DNA of 64,000 nt from Zoroaster sp. YZ-2022 (taxonomy: Eukaryota; Echinodermata; Asteroidea; Forcipulatida; Zoroasteridae). The first letter of the stretch is position 1. Every line of letters starts with the position of its first letter. The notes beneath the pieces are model-generated. The model was not told where the DNA came from and ran no database searches. It saw only the letters and a program-made list of their open reading frames with translations. Below are positions 32,465 to 45,165 of this stretch, piece by piece. Both the position numbers and the translations under genes were made by a program. Location of the stretch: NCBI GenBank assembly GCA_029582265.1, contig CM055837.1, forward strand, positions 9,251,926-9,315,925, in the 5' to 3' direction.

Positions 32465-34411
32465 GGACAGTGTCACTGAGAGTGCGAGGGCAATTTTGTG
32501 GCAGGCAAACATTGTGCATGTATAAATGTACAATTTTCACATTTGGCGCTTTGTACTCCACAAGGCCATTATTATCAAGCAGTTTTGTTGTAAAAAAAAA
32601 TACCATAGGCCTATATATAAACACAAACTAAACAAACAAAATAAATAAATAAATTCAAATGAATCAGAATTGGGATGTAATGCCCTACTAAAAAGTACCA
32701 ATAATAAACAATATTTATGTTGATATCTCCTCAAAATATCATAATTTATAGTATCTGTCAAAGACTACAGTTTTTTGCCTGTATCCAGTTTGACCTATTT
32801 GTGTCTCCTTTGTAAACAAGCACTGCCATGCGCCATAGGCCTATTATGGTCTAGTATAAGAGGTTGATTACCTGTCCGACTTTACGTAAATAATCAGTCC
32901 ATCCCTTAATCTGCAGGGGAAAACGCGAACATTGCTATTAGAGCGTAACCAAACTCTATTCACAAGATGCATGCGGAGCTTCAGTTGTCAAGTCTGATTA
33001 GAAAAGAGTTCAGTTTTTATCCAGACGCTCCCCGTTCGCGGGAGAGAAAACTAAAAAACTAAGGTCAGATGCGTGATCGAACAGATAGTTCCAAATAAAT
33101 ATGATAGCGGGAACAAAAGGTGAGGACGTGTCAAGTAGCAAGCTAATAATCGGTCTGTTGGTTCTATCCGTCGCACCTGTCCTCTTGGAGACTCTTCCGG
33201 ATGCTTTTGTATTCCCCGAGTCCCCGAACAATAGCGCCGCCACGTGTCGGAGGCACAACGGCGTGCAACCTGCAATGACAATCGGGTTTTCAAGTCCTAT
33301 GCATTATCCACGGTGTCTCATCATCATAACAATGGGTATGTTGTCTGGTCCGTGATAGCCCCAGTCAGCGGAGAGCGGTCCCCTTCGTTCAAGTTCATTG
33401 AAAATGAACAAGACCCCAGGCGTAATTTAGTGTAACTGCACTTATATTATTATGACCTTGTAACACTGAATTAAGTTTTGAAGTCTTGACAAGAACAGAT
33501 ACCGAGATTTTTTTCGTGGTAGAAACACTGAGCTGGTTGGGGAAAAAATAGCCTAACCTTTAAATCCAATCAGGATCGTTCTAAATTTTCTTTTAAAAAT
33601 CTCAATGGGCGTGGCTTATTGCTTGCGACCTCTTCGATCGTGGAAAACCCATACAAGAGTAAACAACCTCAGTTTTACACGAAGGCAACATCTTGATTTT
33701 CTATTTTTAAAAAACCAACAAAAATAAATACAAAGAAACAAACAAACCTGTTTATAGGGCTCATATCAAGTGACTGGAAATGCAATCAATGTTGTTTTGT
33801 ATGTAGCGGGTCCAGGATGTGACACTAATCACTCACAGCTAAAATATTGTATTTGGAAGGGAAAAAACTCATGATACCGGAGATGTATTAATTTGTTTCG
33901 ATTGAGGGCCCCTGAATTCTGAATTCACCCTGAAAAAAATAACAATGACAAAAAAAGGTTTATGGCTCATATATAGCCTACCCATACAGACTGTGTTTTG
34001 TCATGGTGACCATCAAACCATACCAAAAATTTAACTAAATAACCTTTCGTTACACACGATCCACTTGTCACGGCTTACCAATATTCCTGTAAAGTTAAAT
34101 AAAGGATATTTATAGAGCACTTTTAAATAAGATCAAAGCTTTGTAAGTAACTAATAACTTTTTAAACCGCGGTGAATGGGGAAATAGCAGTGATTAATGT
34201 TTTAAAAAAATTGTAAAACTAGGTTCAAAATATTAATGCATGACTTTAGGCCTATTCAAACGGTTACCTTGAAAATGTTAGTTTGATTCCAAATAATGGT
34301 CAGGTTTGCCATTTTGTGTTCAATAGAAATATGTGTATAAAAAAGTGTATTAATTGCTTCCATATCTAGTTCCGGAATAGGCTTATCCATACAAATCAAA
34401 TAACTCATTAA
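32465..34411. other. Intergenic, no supported gene
   Basis: AT-rich except near 33000-33440, which has higher GC and several open frames but no recognisable domain or splice context. TAGGCCTA occurs at 32606, 32836 and 34247. Confidence 0.35.
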
Positions 34412-34637
34412 AGGAACTACGGTATATCGTCACGATCAGAGCAGACTTTCAACAGTGCATGGAATCGGTGTCCTATGGTTTAAAATGAGCACAGTGACTG
34501 AAAATTACTGGCTTATTTATGCAGCAGCAACGGTTGATTATGACCTCATCATGGTGGGGTAATATTTTCAGTCACTGAGTTAATCTAAAAGTAGCACTCC
34601 AATTCCATGCCCTGTTGATCGTGACGATAGTGTCCCT
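34412..34637. mobile_element. TTAA MITE, family A, copy 5
   Basis: Bounded by TTAA (34408-34411 and 34638-34641). The arms contain AACAGTGCATGGAATCGGTG and CAATTCCATGCCCTGTTGAT. Confidence 0.8.
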
Positions 34638-34893
34638 TTAAAGGGGAGGTATGTCAACATTGGTATTGTTAAAAATGCATCTAAGAGTATATTTACTCTC
34701 TTAAATCTAGACATTTAAACAACCAAACTGTACATGTTTCAGCCTATTATGTTGTGTCATATTCTAATGTGCAGTTATGGCAAGAATACTGGAAACTATG
34801 TCATTTTTCGTAGAAAAATCAGCATCCCTGACAAGATTATTTCTTGGTAAAGATTGATACCATCATCAGCTCTGAGTTAGTGTTACATTAAAA
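34638..34893 (-). repeat. Dispersed repeat, family C, adjoining family A
   Basis: It starts AAAGGGGAGGTATGTCAACA and later reads ACAAGATTATTTCTTGG and GATTGATACCATCATCAGCT. The two family ends lie in the opposite order to 23445-23735. It shares the TTAA at 34638 with the family A MITE, so one may have inserted beside the other. Confidence 0.6.
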
Positions 34894-35829
34894 TATTACT
34901 TGCTCACTGGCTTGTGTTCATGTATGAATGTATATTTGTATTCTGTCCCATTTTGCCTTTGAGAAAGAACCTGCTAGGTTTGAAACCTAAGACCAATAAC
35001 AATTATTTTGCATTTATACTGCAGGTCCTTTAGGTTGGTAAGCAGTTTGCAACAGCTAATTCTCTAGCTATTTCTAAAACATTACATGACTGAATTACCA
35101 ATTAGCTATTAAGTATTATATAGGCCTACCGGTACCTTACCTTGAACTGAAGTGTCTTGTACCTGTATTTGGTCAGCAATAACTTGACCAAAATGTTCAT
35201 GTATGCGTTGTTTTACCAATGTGATGTTTTCAAACCCAGCCCTCTATCCGGAAGTTTGAGATTAGTAATTGTCTATCAGTTTGTAAAAAACATACTTTGG
35301 GTTTGGCATTTCGCCCATCCATTTTCGTTGTTGAATAGACATGAGTTTTTTTTTATTAAGGTGAACAAAGTTTATGGAGATTGTCAGAAATAATATTAAT
35401 TAATTTTAGTAATTTGTACAGCACTTAATTCCCAGACGTCCTATTAAAAATTATGGACAAGTTAAAATCCCACTGTTTTTAGCAGGTTATGTGTTTGTGT
35501 TTGTTGGTCTTTTGGCTTAGTTTAGTGTGTTCAAAAATATTTCCCTTTTTACAACTGAAACCTTAAAATGTCTGTTAAGTAGGGCAATCATAGAGTTAGT
35601 TACAAGCCCATAAGGCAAAGTCCTTTCTAAAAAATAAGCCTAAATAAAACGCACGTTTTGCGAGGAAAAAAGAATAAAGGGAAGTTATTCAAGGTAGCGC
35701 TATATAGCTTACAAGGTTGATTGTTTACAAGGAAACCTTCCATTTCGTGTCTCAACTTGAAGTATCCTTCACGACTTTTTCTAAGACCCCAGTGAAGCCA
35801 CGCCTCCCGGGCTATTTCTTTTGTGTTGT
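34894..35829. other. Upstream of bHLH gene, no gene seen
   Basis: AT-rich sequence. TAGGCCTA occurs at 35121. Confidence 0.35.
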
Positions 35830-36110
35830 TTTTGATAGTGGAGTGGTCTGGGGCACGTGCGCGTGGTGCCATTCAGTCAGTGTTGACCGGGGTGTGCGCA
35901 CGGCCTGGTCGTCGCCTGTCAATCATCGCCAGCACGTGCTGTGACTGTCGAGCGCGCTCCCTGATTGGCCACTCGCCACTTCGGCTTGGGTTCAGCAACG
36001 CGTCTGGCTCGCGAGCCCCCACACCACCAGAAATCCCCCCCGTGCTTAGCCCTTCGTGCACCGCTCGAGTAGTTGCCGCCTATGTGATACAACCACCTTG
36101 AAACGGAAGC
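35830..36110 (+). promoter_or_regulatory. CpG-rich block, likely promoter of the bHLH gene
   Basis: This is the most CpG-dense non-repeat stretch in the right half. It has two CACGTG E-boxes (35854-35859 and 35933-35938) and an inverted CCAAT box in CTGATTGGCC (35961-35970). It lies about 1.1 kb before the putative start codon. Both E-boxes are of the type bound by class B and HES/DEC proteins, so autoregulation is possible but is only inference. Confidence 0.5.
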
Positions 36111-36450
36111 GTGTAGCAAGCGAGACAAAACCGCAGTGGATTTTTTTTTAGGGGTGCTGACTTCTCCCCTTCCTTCGATATTATTTGGTCCATCTTAGAT
36201 CAGTAAACGATTTGTGTTCTTGGAGTCAGTCTGGGAAGGAATTGTTTGTAGGCGTTCACAAAAAAGATCAACAGCCGTAGTGAGTAAATTACATCCTTTT
36301 GTCGGTGTGTGTCACCAACAACAGTCAACAGTGGAAGACGGGACATCGCTAAACACCTATCTTCGCTGAGTGATCATTTTTTTGGTTTTGTTCTGGGAAG
36401 ACACTTGTTTTCAGTCACATATAACCTAATATGGAATGGATCTGAATGGA

Positions 36451-36458
36451 TATATATA
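36451..36458 (+). promoter_or_regulatory. Possible TATA box
   Basis: TATATATA followed by GGGGACCGTCCC about 10 bp on. It sits between the CpG-rich block and the start codon at 37217. Alternative start sites cannot be ruled out. Confidence 0.3.
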
Positions 36459-37216
36459 GGGGACCGTCCCGAACCAAGAAGTGCACGGTAATTATTCTTT
36501 CGTTTTCTCCCTGTCGATGTTTACAATTTGATATATCTGCGTGATAAATTCAAGTTTATTTGCACTCGTGTAGTCAGGTTTTGTGTGTGGAGTATTCTGT
36601 GTTATCACCAAACACGATTCTGAACTGCTCGTGTAGAGGCACAGGTAAGGGGGTTAAAAAACACAGCCAAATTTTTGTCAATGTATTTTGTGTTTGTCTT
36701 GTAAGCCACATCTCTGGATCACTGTACACACTTGGCTTATGTTAACACAGCTGCCGCGGCTATTGATGTGACGTCGAGATAGGAGCCAACGTGCTTACGA
36801 ATATATACACACATGTGCACCGGTGCGATAAATCATTTTTAGAATGTCGATTTTTGCTATTATTAGTTGGCTACGGATGGCAGAGCGCAATTCAGCATTT
36901 ATACCGAGTACCACGAGACAAAATGGTCAGTGATGCGTTTAACAGTGCTGAGTAGCGTTTTTGAAAATGTCAAGGGTTCCCCTGTAGTTGAACAGGTGCT
37001 GGTGAAAAAACAGCATAATTTTGATTATGCATAATCTAACATCTTAGCTGTTTTCTTGGACCATCATTCAAAAGAAAACACCTTTTGACAACAAAATTGC
37101 TATTTTTGTAACCGATCTTGTTATACAGAGCGAAAAGGATTTTTGTGCCAGAAAACTGCAGTCGTTCGCGGATGTTCTACTACTAACCTGAAACCGAAGA
37201 CACACCGTTTCACACG

Positions 37217-37234
37217 ATGAAGCGAACACAAAGG
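37217..37234 (+). CDS. bHLH gene, putative first coding exon (six codons)
   Basis: ATG AAG CGA ACA CAA AGG is followed at once by the perfect donor GTAAGT. It reads MKRTQR and leaves in phase 0, the entry phase of the next bHLH exon. An in-frame TAA (37184-37186) lies just upstream, so no longer N-terminus is open here. A short upstream frame (ATG at 37171, four codons) could dampen translation. Joined to the next exon it adds basic residues before the DNA-binding region. HES/HEY genes also have an intron just before or inside the basic region, which supports the model. Without transcript data the exon remains a prediction; a different first exon further upstream or inside the intron is possible. 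Confidence 0.5.
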
Positions 37235-39042
37235 GTAAGTTGCTCCTTAATTAAAAACAATATCGGTAATTTCGATCAAATAAGCCTATATCATAGTACT
37301 ATTGTACATTAAACGTATACTTTGTGTGACGTTCATGGTGGTATCAAACATCCCTTGTATGTATTTATTTCTCAGGTGTTATCGTCGTCTTAGTAAAATT
37401 CATGAAATAAATACCAACATGAATTTGTATTATCTGAAGATATCAAAACAATTTAAATGCATTTTTTTCCTTTGAACGCAGTTGGTAACATTTTCTCCTT
37501 ATTGGAAGTAACGATTCTCAATTAAATTTCAATTCCATTTCACATCCACAAGACTCACGCCAACAAAAATTAAACTCAGTTATGCTATGAAAGCGGTTTA
37601 TAAGGGGTGGCAATTGCCCCCCCACCCCCATATAGGATCTTTAAAGAATGTTATTATGTATTTCATTCTGTTCTGTTATGAAGGAGGTTTAAAAGGGTTG
37701 CCAATTGCCACCCCTTACTTAGTTTGCCTCTTTTTTGGGAAAAACTGAAAATTGATTGATTAAAACTTATTCAAAACCACGAAATTGTACTTGAAAGTGC
37801 AATTTGCTTATTTCTAATAAGGACAAAATGTTTCGAATCGCGTTCTTGTCGCATCTGAAAAACTCTAATTTTTCCTTTTATGGTAAATGTTCGATTAAAA
37901 CAAATTAGCCGGTGAAAAAGCAAAACACGAGGAATGGGGTGGGGGCGGGGTAAGGATATTCAAACGGGGGGTGTTTCATAAGTCCATGGACTTTTCCATC
38001 TTCCTCATGACGCCATGCTATAGTCATTGGTACTTCGTTATGTCATTTCTTGCTTTGTTTTCAGTTATTTGTTGTGTCTTTGTCAAACTGTTTTGTAACT
38101 TTATCTCGTTTGATTTACTTATATTGATTGTTACATCCTGGAAGTTTTGAAAATACAATTAGAACTTTGAATTTGAGTCTAAATACTTCTTCAAACCCCG
38201 ACGTCACAATTATCCAAATATAGATTGTCCCCAAATTAAAGTCCCTCAATTTTTTGATATAATTTTGCCAGAAACATTATTTTGCAGTGTTCTGTGAAAA
38301 TTTAATCAGATTTGGATTACTGATTTTGAAAACAGGCAATTATGTAACGTTTGTGCTTTATTGCGCCATAGATTTGACAACACAAATGTAACCCTTTATA
38401 AACTGTAGACTCACTGCACGCACTGTGGCTAAATTAACATGGTGTGAAATAAATAAACAGGCCGTGTAATGAGCATTCCTTATTCGCAAACTTAGAAACA
38501 TGCAAAAAGCCCCACACCAAATTGCCTTGATGATTTTTATAAAAAAAACCAGGCAACCAAATAGGCCTAATTGTGAGAAATTGTGAAGTTTTGAAATGTA
38601 TATAACAAACATTACATTCACTTAACCTGAAATCCCACGAAGATCGTTATCAATGTGCTCTTAATTTAGAAATCGGATCATAAGTCTCTCTCCTTGTCTG
38701 AATTTATTACAGTGTAATAATTTACACAAATCTTGGTTGTCAGAGCTCCAAAAAATACGGGGTCACCCCCATGGGTCGTACCCATAGGGTGCAAGAGCCA
38801 GACCCGTGTTTGGGTCAGACTGGCCCAGATGATCCGGGTCAAACCTTTCTGGGCAAACAAATTTTCTGGCCCAGTTTCTGGGTTAGTCTGATTCTCTTTT
38901 ACTCAAATTTACGAGTCGTATCAGTTGTGACCCCAGAAATGGCTGTGAATCAGTTATTACTATTTGGCTTAATTTGCATCACCTACAACTCTTAAGGTCT
39001 TAAGGGAAGATACAACATTGCTATTCTCTCACACAGCATTAA

Positions 39043-39238
39043 CCTAACCCCCTAGGTATTCTGGCTCTTATCTTCAAAATGCACCATGCATATTCATATC
39101 TAGCACTTATGGCCTGTACTTCGTGCCAGGTAGTAATTTTGTCCCATTTGAAGAGGTGAAAGTACCAGTTTCCAACAGTGTTTAATTTCCCCCAAAAAGC
39201 CCCTTGGAGGATTTTGCAGGATTTGGGGGTGGTTAGGG
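39043..39238. mobile_element. TTAA element, family B relative, 196 bp
   Basis: Ends CCTAACCCCC and GGTGGTTAGGG, bounded by TTAA (39039-39042 and 39239-39242). It shares GGAGGATTTTGCAGGATTTG with family B. Confidence 0.75.
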
Positions 39239-42200
39239 TTAATGATCACAGTTTACAATTAATCTCACATGATGTAGGCCTATAGTTTGAAAAGAATATC
39301 AATCATCATGAGAAATGAATCTGTCTGAAGTGCAATCGTCTTGGGGGAGAGGAGAGAGTTGTTACATCAAAAGAATTTGAATTAAAAAGGGTGCCGTCCG
39401 GCATCTTTTTTGAAAAACCTTTTATCGATGGTTTATACATAAACCTTATTTGGTGTAAAGTTGATGATGGCATCCCTAAACGTTGCTTGTCTGAGGAGTT
39501 AGCATTTCAGTGAAATTTGTAAAATATTTTCCCAACGGAATTAAAACAGACATTCCACAAGCATCCTGCTGAATGCAACAAAATGCAACAACAACAAAAA
39601 AAGTGTGCAGGCTGTCCAATGCAACAAGATCCACCAGCTATAGAACAATTGTTGTTTTGTTCTCCGCAACGGGACGCAACAACTGTTAACATTTGTAGCA
39701 TCTTGTTGCATTGAGCTGGGTTTTAATTGAGCAGAGTTTTAATAACAACGTTCCATGTAAAAAGAATAAGAGGTTCGAAGAAAGTAAAAATAGGCCTACT
39801 CATTTATGAAGCAGTTTTGGCAACGTTATCAAAGCTGCAACCTTTTCTTTACAATCATTACACTACTAGTGCACACACCGTAATCGTTTACCGAAGGAAT
39901 TATCATGGCCTTAAATGCCACAGGCATATCGCCGTTGTCAAATGTCACTGCGTGCATGCATACTTGATGAGAAATAAATATGAATATGCCTATATAAAGT
40001 AATTGCACTGCGTTAATTTCAACTCGATAAGTGATTCATGCTTCTGAAAGAAAATAATTTCATGTTTATTTTTTTCTTTTTCTATATTTCCATAGCATCA
40101 TAAGTGATATAATATTTAAGGTTTTGCAGTGATATAATGTACAGCAATCGGCATGTGTATGATAGACAATGATGTTAGAGTATCGGTAGTGGAAAGCTGA
40201 GAGCTTGTATGAGATTAGCTGCTAATTTAAATGATAAATACAATTAAAACAGTACCTTCCATTAGATTAGTAATCAAAATATTTATAATATAACAATGTT
40301 TACACAAAGATCAAACTGAAAAAATGACACTTTGGCTAATTATTAGTAAGCAACAATTGTTAATGAATTTTTGAAAATTATGTGTATTGCACGTGAATAT
40401 TCTGTTCCAATACGGTATCTCACCCCATATTTGTTAATATAATCGAGTTTGAAACTATCAACAAGAAAAATGTCATGGGAATTTGTTACTGTTTTTCAAT
40501 AACAAAAAAGTTTTTTTTTTATAAACTGAATTAAGTTATAACGAGGTGGGGAGGGCCACATAGAGAGCTTTATTATAGGAGCGTTTATTTTGAGACATTT
40601 TCGATGTCTGCCCAACCCATTGGAACTCCTTGTCTATTGACTTCTTTGGCTCAGCTTTCATTCAAGAAAACCGTGAGAGGAATTGTTATGACGTTTTTAC
40701 AAAATATACCGGTACCCGTTTCAAATTTTTGTGAAACATTAAAAAAAACAGGTTTTCGTCGATTTCCCAAAAACGTGAGCACCAATGATTGTGATTAAAC
40801 TTGCACAGGTTATTTTTATGGCATATTTCTTGAAAACTAGAGAGTTGAAATGAATGTACGTTTCTAAATCCCATGTACTTTCCCTTTAAGGTCTGGACCC
40901 GATAAATAAAAATGTATATTTCTGAAATATTCAATTTCAATGATTTACAAGTATTAATGTAGGCCTAAAGCCATGCATCTGTGTTTTCTTTGTTCACGGC
41001 GAACATTCTAAATTTGATAAATATTACAAATGATTGCCCGCAACGGTTCCTCAATTCCACCATAAGCCATTGAAGATCAAGAATGACAGTGAGTCATGTA
41101 CTTGACTTGTCCCACTAGAAAAATAAAGCATGAATTCCGTACCAAGGGATCAGAATGAGTAATGTCTATAGTACTGCCAGCATACAAAGTAATCAAATAT
41201 TGATAAATCAATTAGTTTCCGTTCGGTTACTGTGGAGTTGCCGAGGTCATTTAGTCACGGAGCGTCGGTTCACACAATGTAATTGAGCCGAACGGAGTAA
41301 AAGCTTGTTGTTTTTTTTGGACAAGAAAGACCGATGTTTTACTGTGGCGTTTGCTGCCCTTGAACGTTTCGTTAAAATAGCATCAGCATTGACATTATAT
41401 GTCTTTGTTTTGGATTAATGAAGATGTCGTTTAGGATCGTATTATCATAAACTGGTATTGGTTATGTCATAATTGTGTTCAATTTAAGATACTATTTTTG
41501 TTTGCACAAATTCATTTACCAATTCAACCCGAGCGCATAAATATTTGATGTTTTGTTTAATTATCAACGGCACAGTGCACACGACCTTCAAATCCCTTGA
41601 AATCTTTTGAAGATAGCATTAAAGGTTCCTATGTACATCTTCTATTGTAGCCCACAACGCCTGACTTTCTAGCTGAACATTCGGATTCAGTATGGATGAA
41701 TTTACTGACATTTCACCAAATTTGTACAGGCTGGCTTTAAAATACTTATCATGTATACCCCGGGGAAAACGACAAACCACACAGATTATTAAACAGAAGG
41801 TTTCCGTGCATCTCAATCTCTCGATCTGTATAATGATTTGGGAGATGTATTCCGTCTCTTCAGTGCTGTTATTGGAATGTGTATAAATCTTATCCGCTTG
41901 TGGGACACTGGGGTTTGATGAACAAAGCTATAACAAGTCAATATGCGGAAATAAGGCCCGGGGCGAGTTGAGGCTCTGAATTCCAGAACGTTATCACGTG
42001 CATGTTAAAGTGTTATAGAGCAATCCTTTTCGAGTACTACCTCGTTGGAAATTGATGGTTGGTCTTAAGGATATGCCATAGAACTGGTGTTTGAAAAATA
42101 ACCAACAACTGATTGGCAAATGTTAATGTCAAACCATAGAGAAAGGACACTCACCGCGAGTGTAAATCTGAAGAGTGTATCATGATCTCCCGAAGATATT

Positions 42201-42365
42201 TGTTTTGTCTGAGGTGTTAATTATTGCAAAAAAGTGTATGGGGAAGAATTTGTTTCTTAAATTACACAATATAATAAATATATTAACATTTAAATTAAAT
42301 GTTGCTATTTTTTTATTAACAGTTCAACCACTGAGGAAGAAAACTTCCTCCGTGGTACAACTAAA

Positions 42366-42754
42366 TAAGGCCAAAAAAGGAGTCTTCTGTTTCTGGTCAT
42401 CGGTCGGCTTCAAAATCGGTGCGGTGACGCGCCTTTTTAAAAGTAATATTATTATTTATTTGCCAACAGGGAATACCGGTACGTGATACATGTATACGCG
42501 GCGACCAAATTTCCCATAGGCCTATACGGTGGCTTAAGAGAGGCCTCACAAATCGGGCAAACGTTCATACCCCTATGTGAAACTGTGAAACACAGCACGC
42601 CGGCAGAATTCCAATCGATCCAGCAATTTTGGCTGCAATTGGACATCGTTTCATAGCAAAACAAAAAGGGGAAAAAAAAGAAATTAAACATGTCGATGCG
42701 CGAGTCTGAGGTGACGCGCGTGGAGACCAGAAACAAGAGACTTTATTGGCCTTA
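42366..42754. mobile_element. MITE, family D, copy 3
   Basis: Ends TAAGGCC and GGCCTTA. Internal blocks GGCTTCAAAATCGGTGCGGT and TTGGCTGCAATTGGACATCG match the other copies in inverse order. Confidence 0.75.
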
Positions 42755-43926
42755 GCGATAGATATCACGGGTAGGCCTATATCTTAATTCAAAGAGAAAA
42801 TACAACCGTAGCAGCTTTTCCAACACTATACCTATATTCCTTGCTCAAGCCGATATCAGGTTTTAAAATGATTGAAGTGTTAATTTGCTTGTTTGTTGAG
42901 TACCGTAATCAAAGATAAATGAGATATCAAAGGAATTGGAACGACAACTAAAACAAGAGCAATATCTTATTTGCTGTCACGTACAGCCTTAAACTACGCT
43001 GTAACAAAACGGATTGAAAAAAAATTCTCCTTCGAAAATCGCTTCAATTCCCATCCTACCCAGATCCTTTTTGTCATCTATTATATAAGCTCTTGCTCTG
43101 GCCTTCGCCATCATCGCTAGCGGCATGTGCAGAATCAAAATGAATTTGATTGTCAAATTGTCCTTAACAACCTGCATGCTCTGCACGTCACCACCCGGGG
43201 AAGGAGTCGTAGCAACGCTGCGATGACGTCGAGGAAAAACGATTACGTTACAGAAACGTTTTTAGTCTCGCGGATATACGTGCTATAATGGCATCTAATT
43301 GTGACATTTTTCATAAAAGCGACACAATTGGCAGAGACGTATTATCTTGATAAATCAATCTTATCCAGATATGGAGCCATCACGAACTCCCCATATGATG
43401 ACGTGGGCGGCAAATTTGTCTTGGGTACGATACTACGATGAAGCCCAGTGATTGTGAACCACTTATGTTTTGGAAGATAACGATGCCAGTACCATTTAGC
43501 CCTAATTAAACAACCTTTCCAATCCCTTCTTAATTTCCATTTCAAAGAATACCACCCTTCACGTCCGTGACCGTCACCGAACTTGTTTTAATGTCATTAA
43601 TTCGCCATCACTGTGACTATAACAAAACCATTTCTGGGATCGTCGCAAACATTCTGATGATTTCCGCTTCAAATTGTGGCCCAAGACTGGGAAAAGAAGG
43701 TACAACCTTGGTAACTACGTGATTACAAAATTCACTAATTAGTACCCAAAAGCTTAATGATGTGAAGTTGGTAAATGTACCATCTTGAAAATTGCTCGGT
43801 CTGAAGGGTTCTCTTTTTAGAAAATAAAAGACACAAAACAATCACATTTTCCAAACGTTCCCAGACGACAATTGGAGGCAGTTTTGCCATCATTACCATC
43901 ATTAAGCAGCAGCGTCTCCCAGAGTC

Positions 43927-44035
43927 TGGCATTCTCCTGAAGACGATCGGAGCATACCGATCGAGTTGTAACCTCCAGTTCTTTACTACTCAATTTGAGA
44001 ATTTCACATGGTGTCCCCGCAAACAGTCTTTTACC
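43927..44035 (+). mobile_element. Penelope pLTR fragment
   Basis: It reads CTCCTGAAGACGATCGGAG, CATACCGATCGAGTTGTAAC, then CTCCAGTTCTTTACTACTC and CACATGGTGTCCCCGC, the terminal part of the pLTR. The hairpin stem is GATCGG with CCGATC, a paired change from GATCAG with CTGATC. The AAACGTC part of the core has been lost. Confidence 0.75.
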
Positions 44036-44591
44036 AATCATTACCAAAGTTGTACCTTCCCACGAATTTGTATTTAAGTTGCTGTAAAGGAAACGGTTAC
44101 CGGTACATTTGTATTGAGACGAGCATGTCAAAGTGGAAACATAAACAATACACTGGTATATGATGGGATAGATAAAAACAAACAGGTCGACATGGTCAGA
44201 CAAGAGAAACATGGTATCCGTAAGAAAGACGTGGGATCCATGTATTAATTGAATTCATGTATGGTTTTCATTCACTCCATCAATTGTTTATTCAATAAAC
44301 ATCTTCCGTAGCGACCAAAGGTCGAATTGCGGAGAAATTCACAATGTTTAAAAATGTAAATGCCTCAGCAAAGTTATGGATATAATGAGACCAACAACTT
44401 TTTGTTTTTTTTAAATTAAGCAAAACAGATTGTGTAAGGTATTAGTTTCAGTCACCGAGTTAATCTAAAGCAAACACTCTGATTCCATGCTCTGTTGATC
44501 TTGACTGACTAATATAACAACGCGTTTGTTTTGCATCCCTCTGGTCTAGTAACTCGACTTCATGTTTAAATCCCTTCGGTTTGTCTTTCAG

Positions 44592-44690
44592 GATGCGACG
44601 ACTCATCGTCGATTGACAGAGAAGAGGAGCAGGGAGAGAATCGGGCAGAGCCTGAAGGAACTCAAGAAACTCTTGCCAAACTTCAGACAG
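44592..44690 (+). CDS. bHLH transcription factor, basic region and helix 1
   Basis: This 99-bp exon (33 codons, phase 0 at both ends) reads DATTHRRLTEKRSRERI then GQSLKELKKLLPNFRQ. The Glu of TEKR and the Arg four places later are the conserved DNA-contacting pair of bHLH proteins; LKELKKLLP is helix 1. The acceptor is TTTCAG and the donor CAGGTAGGC. Exon length and boundaries match the second exon of HES/HEY/DEC genes, but the Pro of HES and Gly of HEY basic regions are absent (the site reads HRRLTE, nearer DEC-type HRLIE). Ser replaces Arg in EKRxR. It is a nuclear DNA-binding protein that should dimerise through helices 1 and 2. The subfamily is not settled; TCFL5/SOHLH-like groups are alternatives. 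Confidence 0.85.
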
Positions 44691-44805
44691 GTAGGCCTAG
44701 GAGATCTTTCAATTTGGGGCATATCATTTATTTCATTGTTTTATTTTTTATTTTTTTATTGTAGATCGGATAGATGATAATGTAGGATATATGGCAACCT
44801 TATAC

Positions 44806-45165
44806 TAGGGCTGTGCCGAATATTCGAATATTTGGATATTCGATCGATGTTCGAATATCCGGTTGTTTTTTCCAGTTCGAATATTCAAAGAAAAAAATGC
44901 AGCTTCCGCAGAAAATAAAGTTTACGTTAAAAATTTTTTTTTTTTTTTCTTATTGAAGTTTCCCATCATCCTCTCGTCTACATTTGCAAGCCCACTATTC
45001 GCAATGTTATTTTCGTGGTGTGGGCCAGGCTATGTCAGGCCTTATATATCGTGCGTGCTCGTTGTATCACGTGGCGCAATTACCAATCGGCAGCCTATCG
45101 AATATTCGATCGAAATCAAAATCCGAATATCCGGTTACCAAATTATTCGAAAACACACAGCCCTA
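44806..45165. mobile_element. hAT-type MITE, 360 bp
   Basis: The ends are TAGGGCTGTGCCGAATATTC and GAAAACACACAGCCCTA, flanked by CCTTATAC (44798-44805) and CCTTACAC (45166-45173), an 8-bp duplication with one change. The inside is rich in TTCGAATATTC palindromes. It lies about 115 bp after the helix 1 exon. Confidence 0.82.

Larger units (their letters stand above)
37235..44591 (+). other. bHLH gene intron 1 (putative)
   Basis: About 7.4 kb. It holds a family B relative (39043-39238), a family D MITE (42366-42754), a Penelope fragment (43927-44035), a family C fragment near 43690-43790 and eight TAGGCCTA palindromes. No other exon is recognised. Confidence 0.5.

Noticed and set aside
33101..33355. 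84-codon frame with a hydrophobic stretch like a signal peptide
   Set aside because: No recognisable domain, no splice context, and an overlapping frame is equally open; not enough support.
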